Below, piece after piece: positions 11,116 through 21,897 of a DNA stretch of 64,000 nucleotides. The stretch comes from Usnea hakonensis (Eukaryota; Ascomycota; Lecanoromycetes; Lecanorales; Parmeliaceae), in NCBI GenBank assembly GCA_013423325.1, contig BLJB01000144.1:26972-90971 (forward strand). Direction: 5' to 3'. Made by a program: the position numbers and the translations under genes. Under the pieces are notes generated by a model. That model was not told the DNA's origin and ran no database searches. It was given only the letters and a program-made list of their open reading frames with translations. Each line of letters starts with the position of its first letter. Position 1 is the stretch's first letter.

Positions 11116-12780
11116 CTGCATTATGGGTGATGAGTCTTGCAGCCCGTGGGTCACAACCATCAGATCTAAATCCTATTTATGGACTCTTGCGTCACCCTCA
11201 ATGACCTCGATATCAACCTTGCGTTGGTGAGACTGATTTGTCTTACACTTCCGCGCGCGAATCCACAGTTCTTTTCATGATTTTCTGTTTCATCAGAAAT
11301 GTGACTTTGCTTCATCATGGTCAGGCGAAATGCGACCTTTGCCGACCACGTGTTCGTCCGGGCTGCAAACAAGTTACAAGAAGGAAGGATTTGTCTGGAA
11401 CGCCGAAGCTTTCTAAAGAGATGGAAATCAAAGGACACGGTCCTCTGTCGACATTCTGCGACAAGAGTACGCGACACGCGAGATTATTCGGAGTGTTCAA
11501 TGAACGAATAAGGGACGCCATTTCGCACTACTGCATGACGGCTAGTACTATCGGTATCACAACTTCGTTATCGCACCCTCTCCGTGTGCTCGAATCCATG
11601 AACCATAGATAAGCTTAGCGCTTGTCAATAATCATTGATAGTGGAGACTTTTCGCGAAGGCCGTCAGTGCGCAGATTACAAGGTCATTCCCAGAAGCCTT
11701 GACCGCATAGCCAGTGTAAGTACCATGCTGTTGCTAATTGTCGGACAGTGCTCTTGATGAGAAGGTCTGACAACATACCCAGCGGTGTGAAATGCTTATC
11801 GCCAGACATATGCATCAGTACGTAGTAGTTCACATAATGCGTGCCCGCAGCTGCAGGCACTAGTCTGCCCCACGGACCACCATTTTGAACCAACAGGACG
11901 GTCCCATCATCCCATGCAGGGGGAAGCCTCGGCACGAATCCCTATTTCGAGACCATAACGAAAGTGGCTTTCTAGTGATAATTTTACTCGCTCTCATTCC
12001 CCGTATTCTGGACCTATGATATAGTTCACAGCCAACTAGACAAGGGATACGTATGCACGATGCTAATTCAAGCTTAGCTAGTACTACAATTAGGTTACAT
12101 ATTGCGAAGTGGCATGGGCAGAAAGTTCCCTCCCCCACGCCTCGGCCCGGCAATCCCCACGAGTTCGACAAAATTTGAAAGATTAAAAAATCAAAACTAC
12201 GTAACAGGCCCTATCAGAACTCGTCCAGCAATCGAGCCTGTACTTACCAGAAGCAATTTCATGCAGTGGCAATCCTTATACTTGCTCGTTTTGGGACCTC
12301 CTTCATGCACTCGGCTGACTCAAAGGGCATGTCTATTGGCTATTGCGTTCTGGGTCCCTGCTCATCATGAATGAATGCATGAACCATTTGGGTTTTGGAA
12401 CAAGGCGGTATTGAAGCTACTGGATGTCCTATGCTGTGGTGGCTCGAATCAGAAGCGAGCAATCATCTCCCAATCTCCTAGTTTCCGTGCCGCAATGCTG
12501 CAGGACCGGGATTCTTTACAGCTTCCCTCGTTCGCTTTGGATACAATCATCATACGCTACTAATTCAGCCCCTCTACGGTCTATGAGATGAAGTCCCGCA
12601 ATCAATATGCTACAAGTTGTCTTCATTTCATCTTCCTTTCTCGCGACAATCAGCTCTTCTTCTGGTGCCTTGAGAAACATCCATCATCAAGGCCAGTGGA
12701 AACTTGAGAATCGACTCTTATAGTACCGGGAGTCAACAAAGAATTCAGTCTGAAAAGGCTATGAGGAGTGACGTCAAGCC
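11116..12780. other. long intergenic region, possibly with missing 5' exons
   Basis: No confident gene. The upstream exon(s) of the DUF8004-like gene should lie on the minus strand here. One candidate around 11165-11265 reads KVDIEVIEGD, but the splice sites could not be fixed. Several other open frames below 105 codons show no family resemblance. Confidence 0.4.
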
Positions 12781-14532
12781 ATGACATTCGCAGTGGCCTC
12801 GCTCTGGCAGGCTCCTGCAATCAATCCCGTCAATAACAAAGCCCAGTCGATTCCCATCTTGAATCCATTCAACATCTATGGCCGAGTCTTTCTTCTATCC
12901 TGGTGGTCATTCTTTGTCGCTTTCTGGTCTTGGTACGCGTTCCCGCCGCTTTTGACTGTTACCATTAAGAAGGACCTCAACCTTACCCAGAATCAAATCG
13001 CCAACTCGAACATCGTCGCCTTGGCTGCAACTTTGATAGTGCGCTTGACTGCAGGTGCTGCATGTGATCGATTTGGCCCAAGATCGACCTTTGCCGCAAT
13101 ACTCCTAGGTGAGCAGTTTCCCTTATGTCTTTACGATAGAAAAGAGCATGATTTGCGGAAGTGTTTGCCCGCCCAACAGTCTTTATGCACCCTACGTTTA
13201 ACTGGTTCTTTTGCGTCTGCGCATCACGCTGACCCTCGATATTGCAGCTGGCGCCATTCCCACAGCACTAGCTGGCACGGTACAAAGCGCTGGTGGTCTA
13301 ATCGTATTGCGACTCTTCATCGGCATCTTGGGTGGCAGCTTCGTCCCATGCCAAGTATGGACGACTGGCTTCTTCGACAAGAACGTCGTTGGAACCGCAA
13401 ATGCCCTGGCCGCAGGCTTGGGAAATGCCGGATCTGGAGTCACTTACTTCTTGATGCCAGCCATCTTCGACTCCCTCGTTCAGCATCAACATCTCGCGCC
13501 ACATACGGCTTGGCGTGTCACCTTCGTGATAACTTTTGTTCTAATCGCAGTGACAGCAATTCTGCTCATTATCACGTGCCCAGATGCTCCAACTGGACGT
13601 TGGTCCTCACGTGCGTACCATATGCAGCGCCAAACCGAGCATCGAGATGTGTACGTGAGCACCTTCGGTACCCAGAACGTTATCACCGGAGGGCGAAAGC
13701 AGGGACGCAAAAGTTCCAAAGGACGTTCGTCCGATGGAAGTGTAGAACTCGACTCGACGAGCAGTCGAGGTCGGCGTCACGAGACGGTAATCGACGAGCA
13801 AGACTTTTTGAACGCCGCGAGTTGGGAGCTCGTCGAGAAGCCCACCTACCACGGCTACATCAAGGCACTGGTCTCCTTTCCTACCTTGACTCTCACCGTA
13901 GCCTACTTTTGCACATTTGGCACAGAGCTGGCCATCAATTCATTCCTGGGAGCGTACTACCTCAAAAACTTCCCATCCATGGGGCAGACAGGATCGGGTC
14001 GCTGGGCTGCAATGTACGGTCTGCTCAACGCCGTCTTCAGACCGATGGGCGGGATAATGAGCGATCTCCTCTATCGATCAACTAGCTCCCTGTGGGGCAA
14101 AAAACTCCTAATGCATTCTCTTGCAATAATCATGGGCGTCTTGATGATTGTGATCGGCCTCATCGACCCTCATAAAAAAGCCACGATGGTGGGGCTGATG
14201 ACAGGATTGGCCTTCTTCGAAGAGGCTGGCAATGGCGCTGTTTTCGCGCTGCTGCCACACGTACATCCCACTTTCAACGGTAAGGCATCGTCTTCGCTGA
14301 CTCCAAAGCTATCGTACGACCCACCAAACTGACAATATGCACACCAGGTCTCATTACGGGCGTTGCGGGTGCGGCCGGGGATCTGGGCGGCATCGTGTAT
14401 CTCTTGATCGCTAGGTACAATGGTAATGATTACGCCAAGGTCTTTTGGATCGTTGGGGTAGTGAATATCGCGGCGAGTTTGTCGGTCGCGTGGATCCGGC
14501 CTGTGCCAAGGGGACAGGTTAAAGCGAGGTGA
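12781..14532 (+). CDS. crnA: nitrate/nitrite transporter, NNP family of MFS (CrnA-type)
   Basis: Exons 12781-13108, 13248-14279 and 14348-14532 encode 514 residues with about 12 membrane spans. Both NNP nitrate signatures are present: AAGLGNAGSGVTYF in TM5 and GVAGAAGDLGGIVYLL in TM11. The MFS motif after TM2 is AGAACDRFGPR. A long hydrophilic loop between TM6 and TM7 (GGRKQGRKSSKGRSS and following residues) is characteristic of fungal CrnA-type high-affinity nitrate permeases, which import nitrate with protons across the plasma membrane. Introns of 139 and 68 bp join ILL-AGAIPTALAG and HPTFN-GLITGV in frame. Nitrate reductase and nitrite reductase are not in this window, so the usual fungal nitrate cluster is split or lies elsewhere. 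The gene symbol is by family, not proven orthology. Confidence 0.93.
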
Positions 14533-15106
14533 GGTGAATGGTTGTCACGTACGTTAGAAATACCCTTTGGAATCTTTGTACTTTTAGATAAACGTGGTTT
14601 TGATGAAAACTTATTTCACGGATATTCGTGCGCGTTATCTTTTATGTGCCTTGTCCGTCCATGTTCCATACCACAGGCTTGACCCTCTTTTCTCCACGCC
14701 GTATCATACATATCTCTCGGTTCAACGCTTACAATCTGAAAAGATCCATATAATCACTTAGAACTTCTTCTTCTAGATCCCTATGACGTGCATGGGATAT
14801 GTTGTTGTTGTGGTTGTGCTCTTTTTTGGTGGGGGGTTGATTATTTGGTGGGGGGTAAAGATGTTGTTGAGCACTTGTAGGGGTTCTTCTTTTGACTTAA
14901 TTGGCGATCTGCACCGAGTCGCGGGCGACCCTACCAAACCTACCAAACCCTTTTTCGGAAGGCTGGAACCTTAAGTACATGTAGGCATCATCCGAAGGAA
15001 CCTTGACATTGCCTCCTCTTCTCCACTCCACTCCCTACTCCACTCCACTCCACTTCACTATATCAATCACCAAGGCCAAGACCGCCACACAAATCGTTAC
15101 ACCATC
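14533..15106. other. intergenic spacer
   Basis: GT-rich around 14800-14880, then a CT/CA-rich leader (ccactccactcc, 15020-15060) before the P450 start. No gene. Confidence 0.6.
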
Positions 15107-16782
15107 ATGGATGCTTTCATTCAACGCCTTTCAAGTCCCGCTGTCGCGTTTCCTATCTGTCTCCTGGTTATCTACTCTGTCTACACCCGTCTGACCTCCC
15201 GATCCAACATACCAGCACGCTTACCATGGACTGGCAAAGACTCAAGCAAATGGTTCGCTGGCACCCGGGCAAACCTAGGAAGCTTCACCAGGTTCAGGGA
15301 ATATCTAGAAGCGGGTTACAAACAGGTACCATTACCTGTGTAACGGCTTTGCACATGGAAATTGAAGCTAATTGAGTGCTATAGTACGGCAAAAATAACT
15401 TATCCTACCTCATACCCAACAGTTCGGGGAATCCCGACATCGTTCTACCACGCTCACAGATGGCTTGGCTTATTGAACAGCCAGACAGTGCACTGAGCGC
15501 GTCGGCTTTCCACTACGACAGCCTCGAGGGCGACTATGCCTTCACCCACCCCCAAATTCTAAAAGATCCGTACCACGAACATGTGATCCACAAATATCTA
15601 CCACGGCGGATCGCTCCAATGATACCTGATATATGGGAGGAAATACAAGTAGCCACAGACAAGACATGGGGCATGGATACACAGGCGTGGAAAGAAATTG
15701 GCATCTGGGAGAATATGCAGCAGATCATCCCAAGCATCACAAACCGAATGATGCTCGGCTTGCCACTGTGTCGAAATGAGGATCTTCTCAAAAATATGCG
15801 CAAGTTCGCCAATGATGTTTTCGCTTGTTCTAGTCTCTATCTCAGACTGACACCCCGTTTTCTTAAACCGATCGTCGGGCCTCTTGTTGCAATCCCGAAT
15901 ACTCGCGACTGGCGAAACACCAGCAAGTATACCCTCCCAGTCATTCAGGAGCGCCTCGCCAACTTCAGAAGGAAACAAGAAGACCCTGACTTCGAATGGG
16001 ACGAGCCGAATGACTATATAAGCTGGCACATCAATATCGCAACGGCCGAAGGCCGCTATGACGAATTGACGCCGGACATGATATCCCGGCGTCTCATGCC
16101 AATCAACTTTGCTGCCATTCACACGACTGCTCTTAGTATTACCAATACGATTTTCGACCTTCTCTCATCAGAAATCTCTGCAGAATGGGTACAAGGTATA
16201 CGAGAAGAGGCGGAAAGGGCATTGACAGAAGACGGTGGGCAATGGACTAAAGCGGGACTAGCGTCTTGCCATCGATCAGATTCGGCTATCCGAGAGAGTA
16301 TGCGTTTCAGCAACTTTATGACAAGGAACGTATTGCGGAAGGTGGTGTCTGAAGAAGGCATCGAGAATAAGACGGAAGGATGGCGAGCCTCTAAAGGGAC
16401 GCTCCTTGGGATTGATATGCAAAACATTCAGCATGATCCCGAGATCTATCCAGATCCAAATACTTACGACGCGTTCCGATTCTCGAAACCCCGAGAAGAA
16501 GCAGACGTATCCACGGTCCACAGCAAGGTTAACGAAGTCGGAAACACCGGTCTTGTAACCACCTCTGATATCTTTCTCCCCTTCTCCCATGGCCGTCATG
16601 CTTGCCCTGGAAGGTTCTTTGCCTCGCTGGAGATGAAGCTTATACTAGCATACATATTCATGAACTACGAGGTTGAGCTTCTGAGGAGCCGGCCACCCAA
16701 CATCTGGTTCGGCCAGACCTGGCTGCCACCGATGAAGGCTACGATCAAAGTAAAGAGGAGAGAAGGAAGGACTGGAGTTTGA
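15107..16782 (+). CDS. cytochrome P450 monooxygenase
   Basis: Exons 15107-15325 and 15385-16782 encode 538 residues. An N-terminal membrane anchor (AVAFPICLLVIYSVYTRL) is followed by a short Pro-containing hinge. The I-helix region NFAAIHTTALS provides the A-x-x-x-T oxygen-binding groove. The K-helix E-x-x-R is RESMR. The heme loop FLPFSHGRHACPGRFF supplies the Cys thiolate in F-x-x-G-x-x-x-C-x-G. The HTT-type I helix is typical of fungal secondary-metabolism P450s in the CYP68/ent-kaurene-oxidase-like group; this assignment is by impression. ER-bound and needs a CPR partner. The 59-bp intron joins EAGYKQ-YGKNN in frame. There is no adjacent backbone synthase, so the substrate is open. Confidence 0.9.
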
Positions 16783-17481
16783 TTGGTAGAATGCGTCTCG
16801 TAATATGGGACTACGAAGCTGATGCTAACTTTCATCGACAGGCATTATGTGATCTCACCATGAAGCGAAGGAAATGTGTCGGATGAATGCCTTGCAAATA
16901 TCAGCAACCTGTAGTGTAAATAATTTCCTGTTATAAGCCAGAAAGTTCAGCTTTCATTGAGACCGCTCATCGCCCCTTACTGTAACAACAAGCTACGCCC
17001 TTACGCTCTCACGCAGTTACACCCGTTTATTTGGTGTCTACGCATTCATCACTCACGCTAGCACACATCGCATCCAGATACTCATACAACGGCCCTGGCT
17101 CTTATGCTTTGATTTCCTATAAAGCCTGCTTCTTAAATATCAGTCAATGAGTATCAAATGTCAGTTCAACTCGTGCCCCGAAAATTACACCGCACTCATT
17201 CCCTTGTCCAAGCTATATGATCGTACATAGGGCGCGCGATATGATCGCACATAGAATGGCGGCTTCTAACGCTGGGTGGCATGCCCTTGGCTCACGTTGG
17301 TTTTCGGCGTCACTCCGAAGTTCCAGCCGGAGTGGATCTCATCATCACCTGGATTATTGGCGGTCTCACCGAAGACTGCAATCTGCATACGCTTTTTTGA
17401 ATGGGTCGTGGTGGAACATGAGATGAAGAAGCTGGGATCTCTATTTACTTACCAGCTCAGCCCTCACGCTCCGCGTGTAGC
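16783..17481. other. convergent intergenic spacer
   Basis: No gene recognised. Short open frames only. Confidence 0.6.
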
Positions 17482-17934
17482 TCAATCATCCTCCTCGCTC
17501 ATCCCTTCATCTTCATCACTCATATTCACATCATCATCCTCCTCCTCCGATTCCTCATCCACAAAGTCTTCATCCTCAACGTCTCCGTCCTGATCCACCA
17601 CCTCCCCATTCCCATTCTCATCCCCATCTTCCAAAAGACTCACCAGCAGCTCCATCGTCCGTTCCCTGTCACTGTTAGACTTCTTTCCCTCTTTTGGGAA
17701 GAACTCGTATCGGCATATGGGACATGTGTTGTTCGCCTGCAGCCATTTGACAATGCAATTCGCACCTACGGTGTGTTTGGGATTGCAGGGTAGACGGATT
17801 TGCTTTTCGGCGGTGGAGATGTCGGAAGAGCGTACGTTGTATTCTTCTTGGCAGATTGTGCATTCTTGTCCATTGGCTGCTGGGATGGTGGATGAGGGTG
17901 CCAGGAGTTGAGAGAGGAATTGTTTGCTGTTCAT
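17482..17934 (-). CDS. RING-finger protein with acidic tail (putative E3 ubiquitin ligase)
   Basis: Single exon, 150 residues. The RING core is CTIC (C25, C28), C50-N-P-K-H54, C60 followed by IVKWL, and CPIC (C71, C74). The position where RING-H2 domains carry the fifth ligand His is Gly57 here (HTVGANC), a substitution I associate with several fungal RINGs. The Trp two residues before the last loop is kept, which favours E2 binding. The C-terminal 50 residues are almost entirely Asp/Glu (EESEEEDDD), suggesting binding to basic partners or nuclear/chromatin targeting. Probably a small soluble ubiquitin ligase; the target is unknown. Confidence 0.82.
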   Translation of the reverse strand: MNSKQFLSQLLAPSSTIPAANGQECTICQEEYNVRSSDISTAEKQIRLPCNPKHTVGANCIVKWLQANNTCPICRYEFFPKEGKKSNSDRERTMELLVSLLEDGDENGNGEVVDQDGDVEDEDFVDEESEEEDDDVNMSDEDEGMSEEDD

Positions 17935-19696
17935 GGTGGGTGTGTGCAGAGTCTTGGAGAAATGAAGGGTTCAAATGACTCGACTTTTGTAGTTTTCCTG
18001 TTTTTTCACTATGAAGGCTCATTCATTGTGTTCGGACGGCTGCACTTTTTTTTTTTTTTTGTTTTTTTTTTTTTTGGTTTCTTTCATCTGGAACTCTGGT
18101 TGGGGCTTTCTGTCTGTGATGTCCCCTCCCCTTGTCTTTGTGTCGTTCCATCCATTATCACGACATCAAAGACTACAAGCCTACGCTCAACACGTGAATC
18201 ACCAATTAGACAAAGGGAGCTAGCTGCTCGAGATGTTCGTTCCAAGTACGTTTCCTAGGCTATCTCGTCTACCCCGTCTATCCATTACCAACCGAGTATT
18301 GGAGCTCCTACAAGCTTCTTCACATTTCGACGAGAGAATGGTCCCATACGATATATGTACGTCGCTGACGACAGGATCCTAGAGGTCGTGAATGAGGTTG
18401 CTTGCGCGTTCTTGGGATGGGAATCATATCCGGGCTTTTTTTTGACGGTTAGATGAAGACGCAACACTCCACAGAATCAAGCGCAGCAAGGATATCATAG
18501 ATTGTACCAGGCAGAGTTGGCTTGGACCAAGGAAGGCGTTCACGGCGTCGATCAGTTCTTGCCTCACGAGAGATTCCAAGGTCGTCCTTCCTCACTTTTC
18601 AGGCCCCATTCTCAGCGTTGCCTCAATGAATATGAGGACGATCCTTCCCTGTTTGTTACCTTTAACTTTTAGCGTGGCTCCAAAAATACGAGGGCGATCC
18701 TTCGTTGCTGGTGCACCTTCTACTTTTAGCTCCCCATGTTGCGGAAAGGGTCTTTTACGAACGAGGCGTCTCGAACTTGTCCGAGTAGTGATGGATTTAG
18801 TGATTGCGTTGACCGAGGAAACCAATCCTTTTCATGGAATTTGAACGAAGTCGTCCGCAATGGAGGGAAGTCTGATCTTTACAAGGAATAGACAAAACTT
18901 GGGCCTACGATTTTACGACGTGTATGTAGTCCTGAATACATGCTTGTTTTTTTCGTGCATTAGGATTACTGGCAGGATTGACTATGGCTAGGTTCATTAG
19001 TAGATAAACCTGGCAGAGCGATTGTGCGCTATGAAGACAACGGCGGCCTCCATGATAGACCATAAAGCAATAGCCTATACCACCATTCTATATATATATC
19101 TCGACGATGGCGTACGTCTTTCGATCAATCTTGCTGTCGCGGAAAGCCCGCCAGCTTCCTCTGACCAATATGCTCTAGCTAACATCTATGCAAGCTCCGC
19201 AGACGGATGCATTCTACGGTCATTTCGTGGTTTTGGGAAGGAGTGAGACCGCCGAAGTGCAACACAGATCATCTCCGAGTGTAAGCGAACGACGCAAAAC
19301 GACTCCATGTAGGATCCGCTGACATCATGTGAATGATACTAGGGTCTCGATGACGATGGGCTTACTCAGTCACTGTCTTCGAAGAGTGAATCACAGTCCC
19401 ATTGTTAGAATGGCATGTCACGTCAGGCATTTCCAATCCCTCGTAGGATCCTCTCCTATGAGAGCTTTTCCCCTGTACATACGCAATCTCTCGATGGTCC
19501 CAAAACCCTGCCTACAAAGGTTCATTGTACTCGAACAATTGCGCTTTTTTCATTCATCGGGCAAGTGTGTGGGCTCTCCGTCTATGTTGTTCCCTCATCG
19601 GACAATGCTTTGTGTTTTGCGGGTATAACAACACCAAACGTCAGGCAATTTGAGCCTCTCAAAGGTTTTCTCCTGTGAGACCTTTTCCCGTACACA
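17935..19696. other. long intergenic region with degenerate repeats
   Basis: No gene recognised. It contains a T-tract at 18046-18075. Diverged copies of a roughly 65-bp unit containing (G)GGCGATCCTTC lie around 18570-18745. A diverged copy (around 19440-19520) of the CGCAATTTCTCGACGG sequence is duplicated exactly just downstream. Confidence 0.5.
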
Positions 19697-19852
19697 TACG
19701 CAATTTCTCGACGGTCCGAAAAGTCTGCCTCAATCTACCCTGGTCGACTCACAAAAGTTGTGTTAACGATTCTGTACGCAATTTCTCGACGGTCCGAAAA
19801 GTCTGCCTCAATCTACCCTGGTCGACTCACAAAAGTTGTGTTAACGATTCTG
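19697..19852 (+). repeat. 2 x 78-bp perfect tandem duplication upstream of a start codon
   Basis: Copies 19697-19774 and 19775-19852 are identical by eye and end seven bases before the preferred ATG at 19859. The length is a multiple of three, so the upstream frame also stays open through both copies. Confidence 0.95.
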
Positions 19853-19858
19853 TTAGCT

Positions 19859-21832
19859 ATGGCCGACAACGATGAAACCCAGCAAACTGTAAACGCTGAC
19901 GATTTCTCAAACTGGGAATTGGCTGAGGATTCTGCTACACTCTGTTGGCTACCTATGACACAGACGGTACCTTTAATGTTGGAGCGGAGGGAGCCTGAGT
20001 CTTCCTCCTGGAAAGCCTGTCTGTGGAAATCGGGCCATTTTGAGTTTGACATGGACTTCCCAAGATTGCATGCGATGTTGCGTTGGCTTCATGAGGAGTT
20101 GTGGGACTGCACCAAAGACTTCGTCTTGCAGCACAAACTCATTGAGAAGGCAAACCCGCTTCGCTACAAAGCTGGGAGTAAAGAGGCCTGTATGCTCGAA
20201 TTTACGCAATGGGGCAAAACCGACGAGCGCGAGTTGACCGATTGGACGTTTCTCATCGCTCACACAGAGGTTCCCGACAGCGCTTTCCTGGATGGCTTTA
20301 CGACGCAATGGGGATCTGTGGACTCTGTGACGGATCTTCTTGGATCTGCAGACGAAATCCGACATGCCGCCGCGCATCATCGACCTACCAGCGTGGGCGA
20401 CTTGTTTCAAGCCATGCTCCTTCCACGCGTCCTCAAAGATACGAAGAGGGCCGACCGTATCGAACAAACTTTCTACGCCATCTCCGACGAGGCGGGAAGC
20501 TTCTTCGACGAGTCGAAAAGGATGGATGCTGAGCAAACTATATATACTCTGCCGTGCCAAACCGCACGTCAAAAGCTTGCAAGGCTCGAGTCGCTTCTAC
20601 AGACACTCTGCTTTAGTTATGCTCAACGCAGGACTCCTAGACTCCTGTCAAGCCGTTGCTGGATTGTGCCTGAGAGAGTTGAGATATCCAAGCTGAGTGA
20701 GTGGCGCTTCCAAACCCTCTATCAAGACGATTTCCCAGATGAAAGTTTTGATGGTGAGAGCTTTCACGAAACGGTGGTCGCGTTCCAGCACTTGCGCAAT
20801 CAGCTCTGGCACCGACATCCTGTCAGCGATACAGAGTTTCTGTCCTTCTTCCATGCGGCAGTCCGTTTCGCTATATATACGGCCAATCGAGCTGCGGCAG
20901 TCAACATTGAAATCGAAGCGGAGATGATGTTCACGGGAAAGTCGCGAGATGATGTACTTGCTCGTCTGCATGGGGTCTATCAAGCTGAAGAGCTGCCTGC
21001 TGAAGAAGATGACCGGCGGCGCGAGTGTAGGAGACGCGTTGCTGTTGGCAAGGTTCTTGAGGAGTCGGGGATTGAGATGTCGAGTCGTGAGACTTTTATG
21101 AATTGGAATTATATGGTTCTTTATCCTAGGCTTGAGGAACCGTGTTGGGAAGAACCTTGTGTTGAGAGGAGTAGTGTGCCCTTGACGAAGTTGGAGAATG
21201 ATAGTCCATGGGCAATCGATAGTCCATGGGGGATCGATAGTCCTTGGGGGATCGATAGTCCATGGGGAATGGAGGATGTAGTGCCTGCGGGTGCTGACCT
21301 GAAAGAAGCGTACCCGGACGATACCTACTGGGAAGGTCAGCCCGATCTAGAAGATCCTGACTCGGGTCATCAGCACTCGGACTATCAGTATTCAGACATC
21401 GATCCCCCATGGGGAATGGAGGATGGAGTGCCTGCGGGTGCAGACTTGAAAGAAGCATACCCAGACGATACCTACTGGGAAGATCATCCCGATCCAGAAG
21501 ATCCTGACTCGGATCATCAGCACTCAGACTATCAGTATTCAGACATCGATCCCCCATGGGGAATGGAGGATGGAGTGCCTGCGGGTGCAGACCTGAAAGA
21601 AGCATACCCAGACGATACTACTGGGAAGGTCATCCCGATCCAGAAGATCCTGACTCGGATCATCAGCACTCAGACTATCAGTATTCAGACGAAGCATACT
21701 CAGCCCAACCATCCCCAAACCCCCAAGACCCAACCCATCAAGATCCAGCAATCCAAACTCCACACCACACCCCCCCCTCAAAGAACCCCAAATCACACCA
21801 CCCAACATCCATCCCCCCCCTTCCCCTCCTGA
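19859..21832 (+). CDS. orphan protein with two HEPN-like R-x4-H motifs and an acidic repeat tail (3' frameshift)
   Basis: Single exon, 657 residues from ATG 19859; an in-frame ATG at 19760 lies in the upstream duplication and is less likely. No family was recognised overall. Two helical segments carry the HEPN nuclease signature R-[N/H]-x3-H: residues 168-173 (EIRHAAAH) and 313-318 (HLRNQLWH), each flanked by amphipathic helices. This suggests a tandem HEPN-like fold with ribonuclease potential (inference). Residues about 448-471 are four SPWGID-type hexapeptides. They are followed by three 49-residue units (DPPWGMEDGVPAGADLKEAY then DHQHSDYQYSD). The third unit lacks one base near 21618, so the frame switches and the last 70 residues are unrelated Gln/Thr/Pro sequence. 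Without that deletion the repeat would continue and stop at 21897. Confidence 0.7.
   Translation: MADNDETQQTVNADDFSNWELAEDSATLCWLPMTQTVPLMLERREPESSSWKACLWKSGHFEFDMDFPRLHAMLRWLHEELWDCTKDFVLQHKLIEKANPLRYKAGSKEACMLEFTQWGKTDERELTDWTFLIAHTEVPDSAFLDGFTTQWGSVDSVTDLLGSADEIRHAAAHHRPTSVGDLFQAMLLPRVLKDTKRADRIEQTFYAISDEAGSFFDESKRMDAEQTIYTLPCQTARQKLARLESLLQTLCFSYAQRRTPRLLSSRCWIVPERVEISKLSEWRFQTLYQDDFPDESFDGESFHETVVAFQHLRNQLWHRHPVSDTEFLSFFHAAVRFAIYTANRAAAVNIEIEAEMMFTGKSRDDVLARLHGVYQAEELPAEEDDRRRECRRRVAVGKVLEESGIEMSSRETFMNWNYMVLYPRLEEPCWEEPCVERSSVPLTKLENDSPWAIDSPWGIDSPWGIDSPWGMEDVVPAGADLKEAYPDDTYWEGQPDLEDPDSGHQHSDYQYSDIDPPWGMEDGVPAGADLKEAYPDDTYWEDHPDPEDPDSDHQHSDYQYSDIDPPWGMEDGVPAGADLKEAYPDDTTGKVIPIQKILTRIISTQTISIQTKHTQPNHPQTPKTQPIKIQQSKLHTTPPPQRTPNHTTQHPSPPFPS
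21200..21271 (+). repeat. 4 x 18-bp coding repeat (D-S-P-W-[AG]-[IM])
   Basis: Units start at 21200, 21218, 21236 and 21254. The last is also the beginning of the 147-bp array. Confidence 0.95.
21254..21690 (+). repeat. 3 x 147-bp coding tandem repeat
   Basis: Units begin at 21254, 21401 and 21548 and are over 90% identical by eye. Copies 1 and 2 read GATACCTACTGGGAA. Copy 3 reads GATACTACTGGGAA, one C short, which shifts the frame. Confidence 0.95.
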
Positions 21833-21897
21833 TTCCATCCCAACCCAACAGAAACCCCCTTTTGCCTTTCCCACCCCCCCTTCCTCCTCACCAATAA

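Noticed and set aside
12781..18000. Possible nitrate-assimilation or secondary-metabolite gene cluster
   Set aside because: Only the transporter of a nitrate cluster is present. The P450, dioxygenase and oxidase are far apart with no PKS, NRPS or terpene synthase.
18046..18075. Poly-T tract as a possible retroposon tail (minus strand)
   Set aside because: No adjacent LINE/SINE-like sequence or target-site duplication could be recognised.
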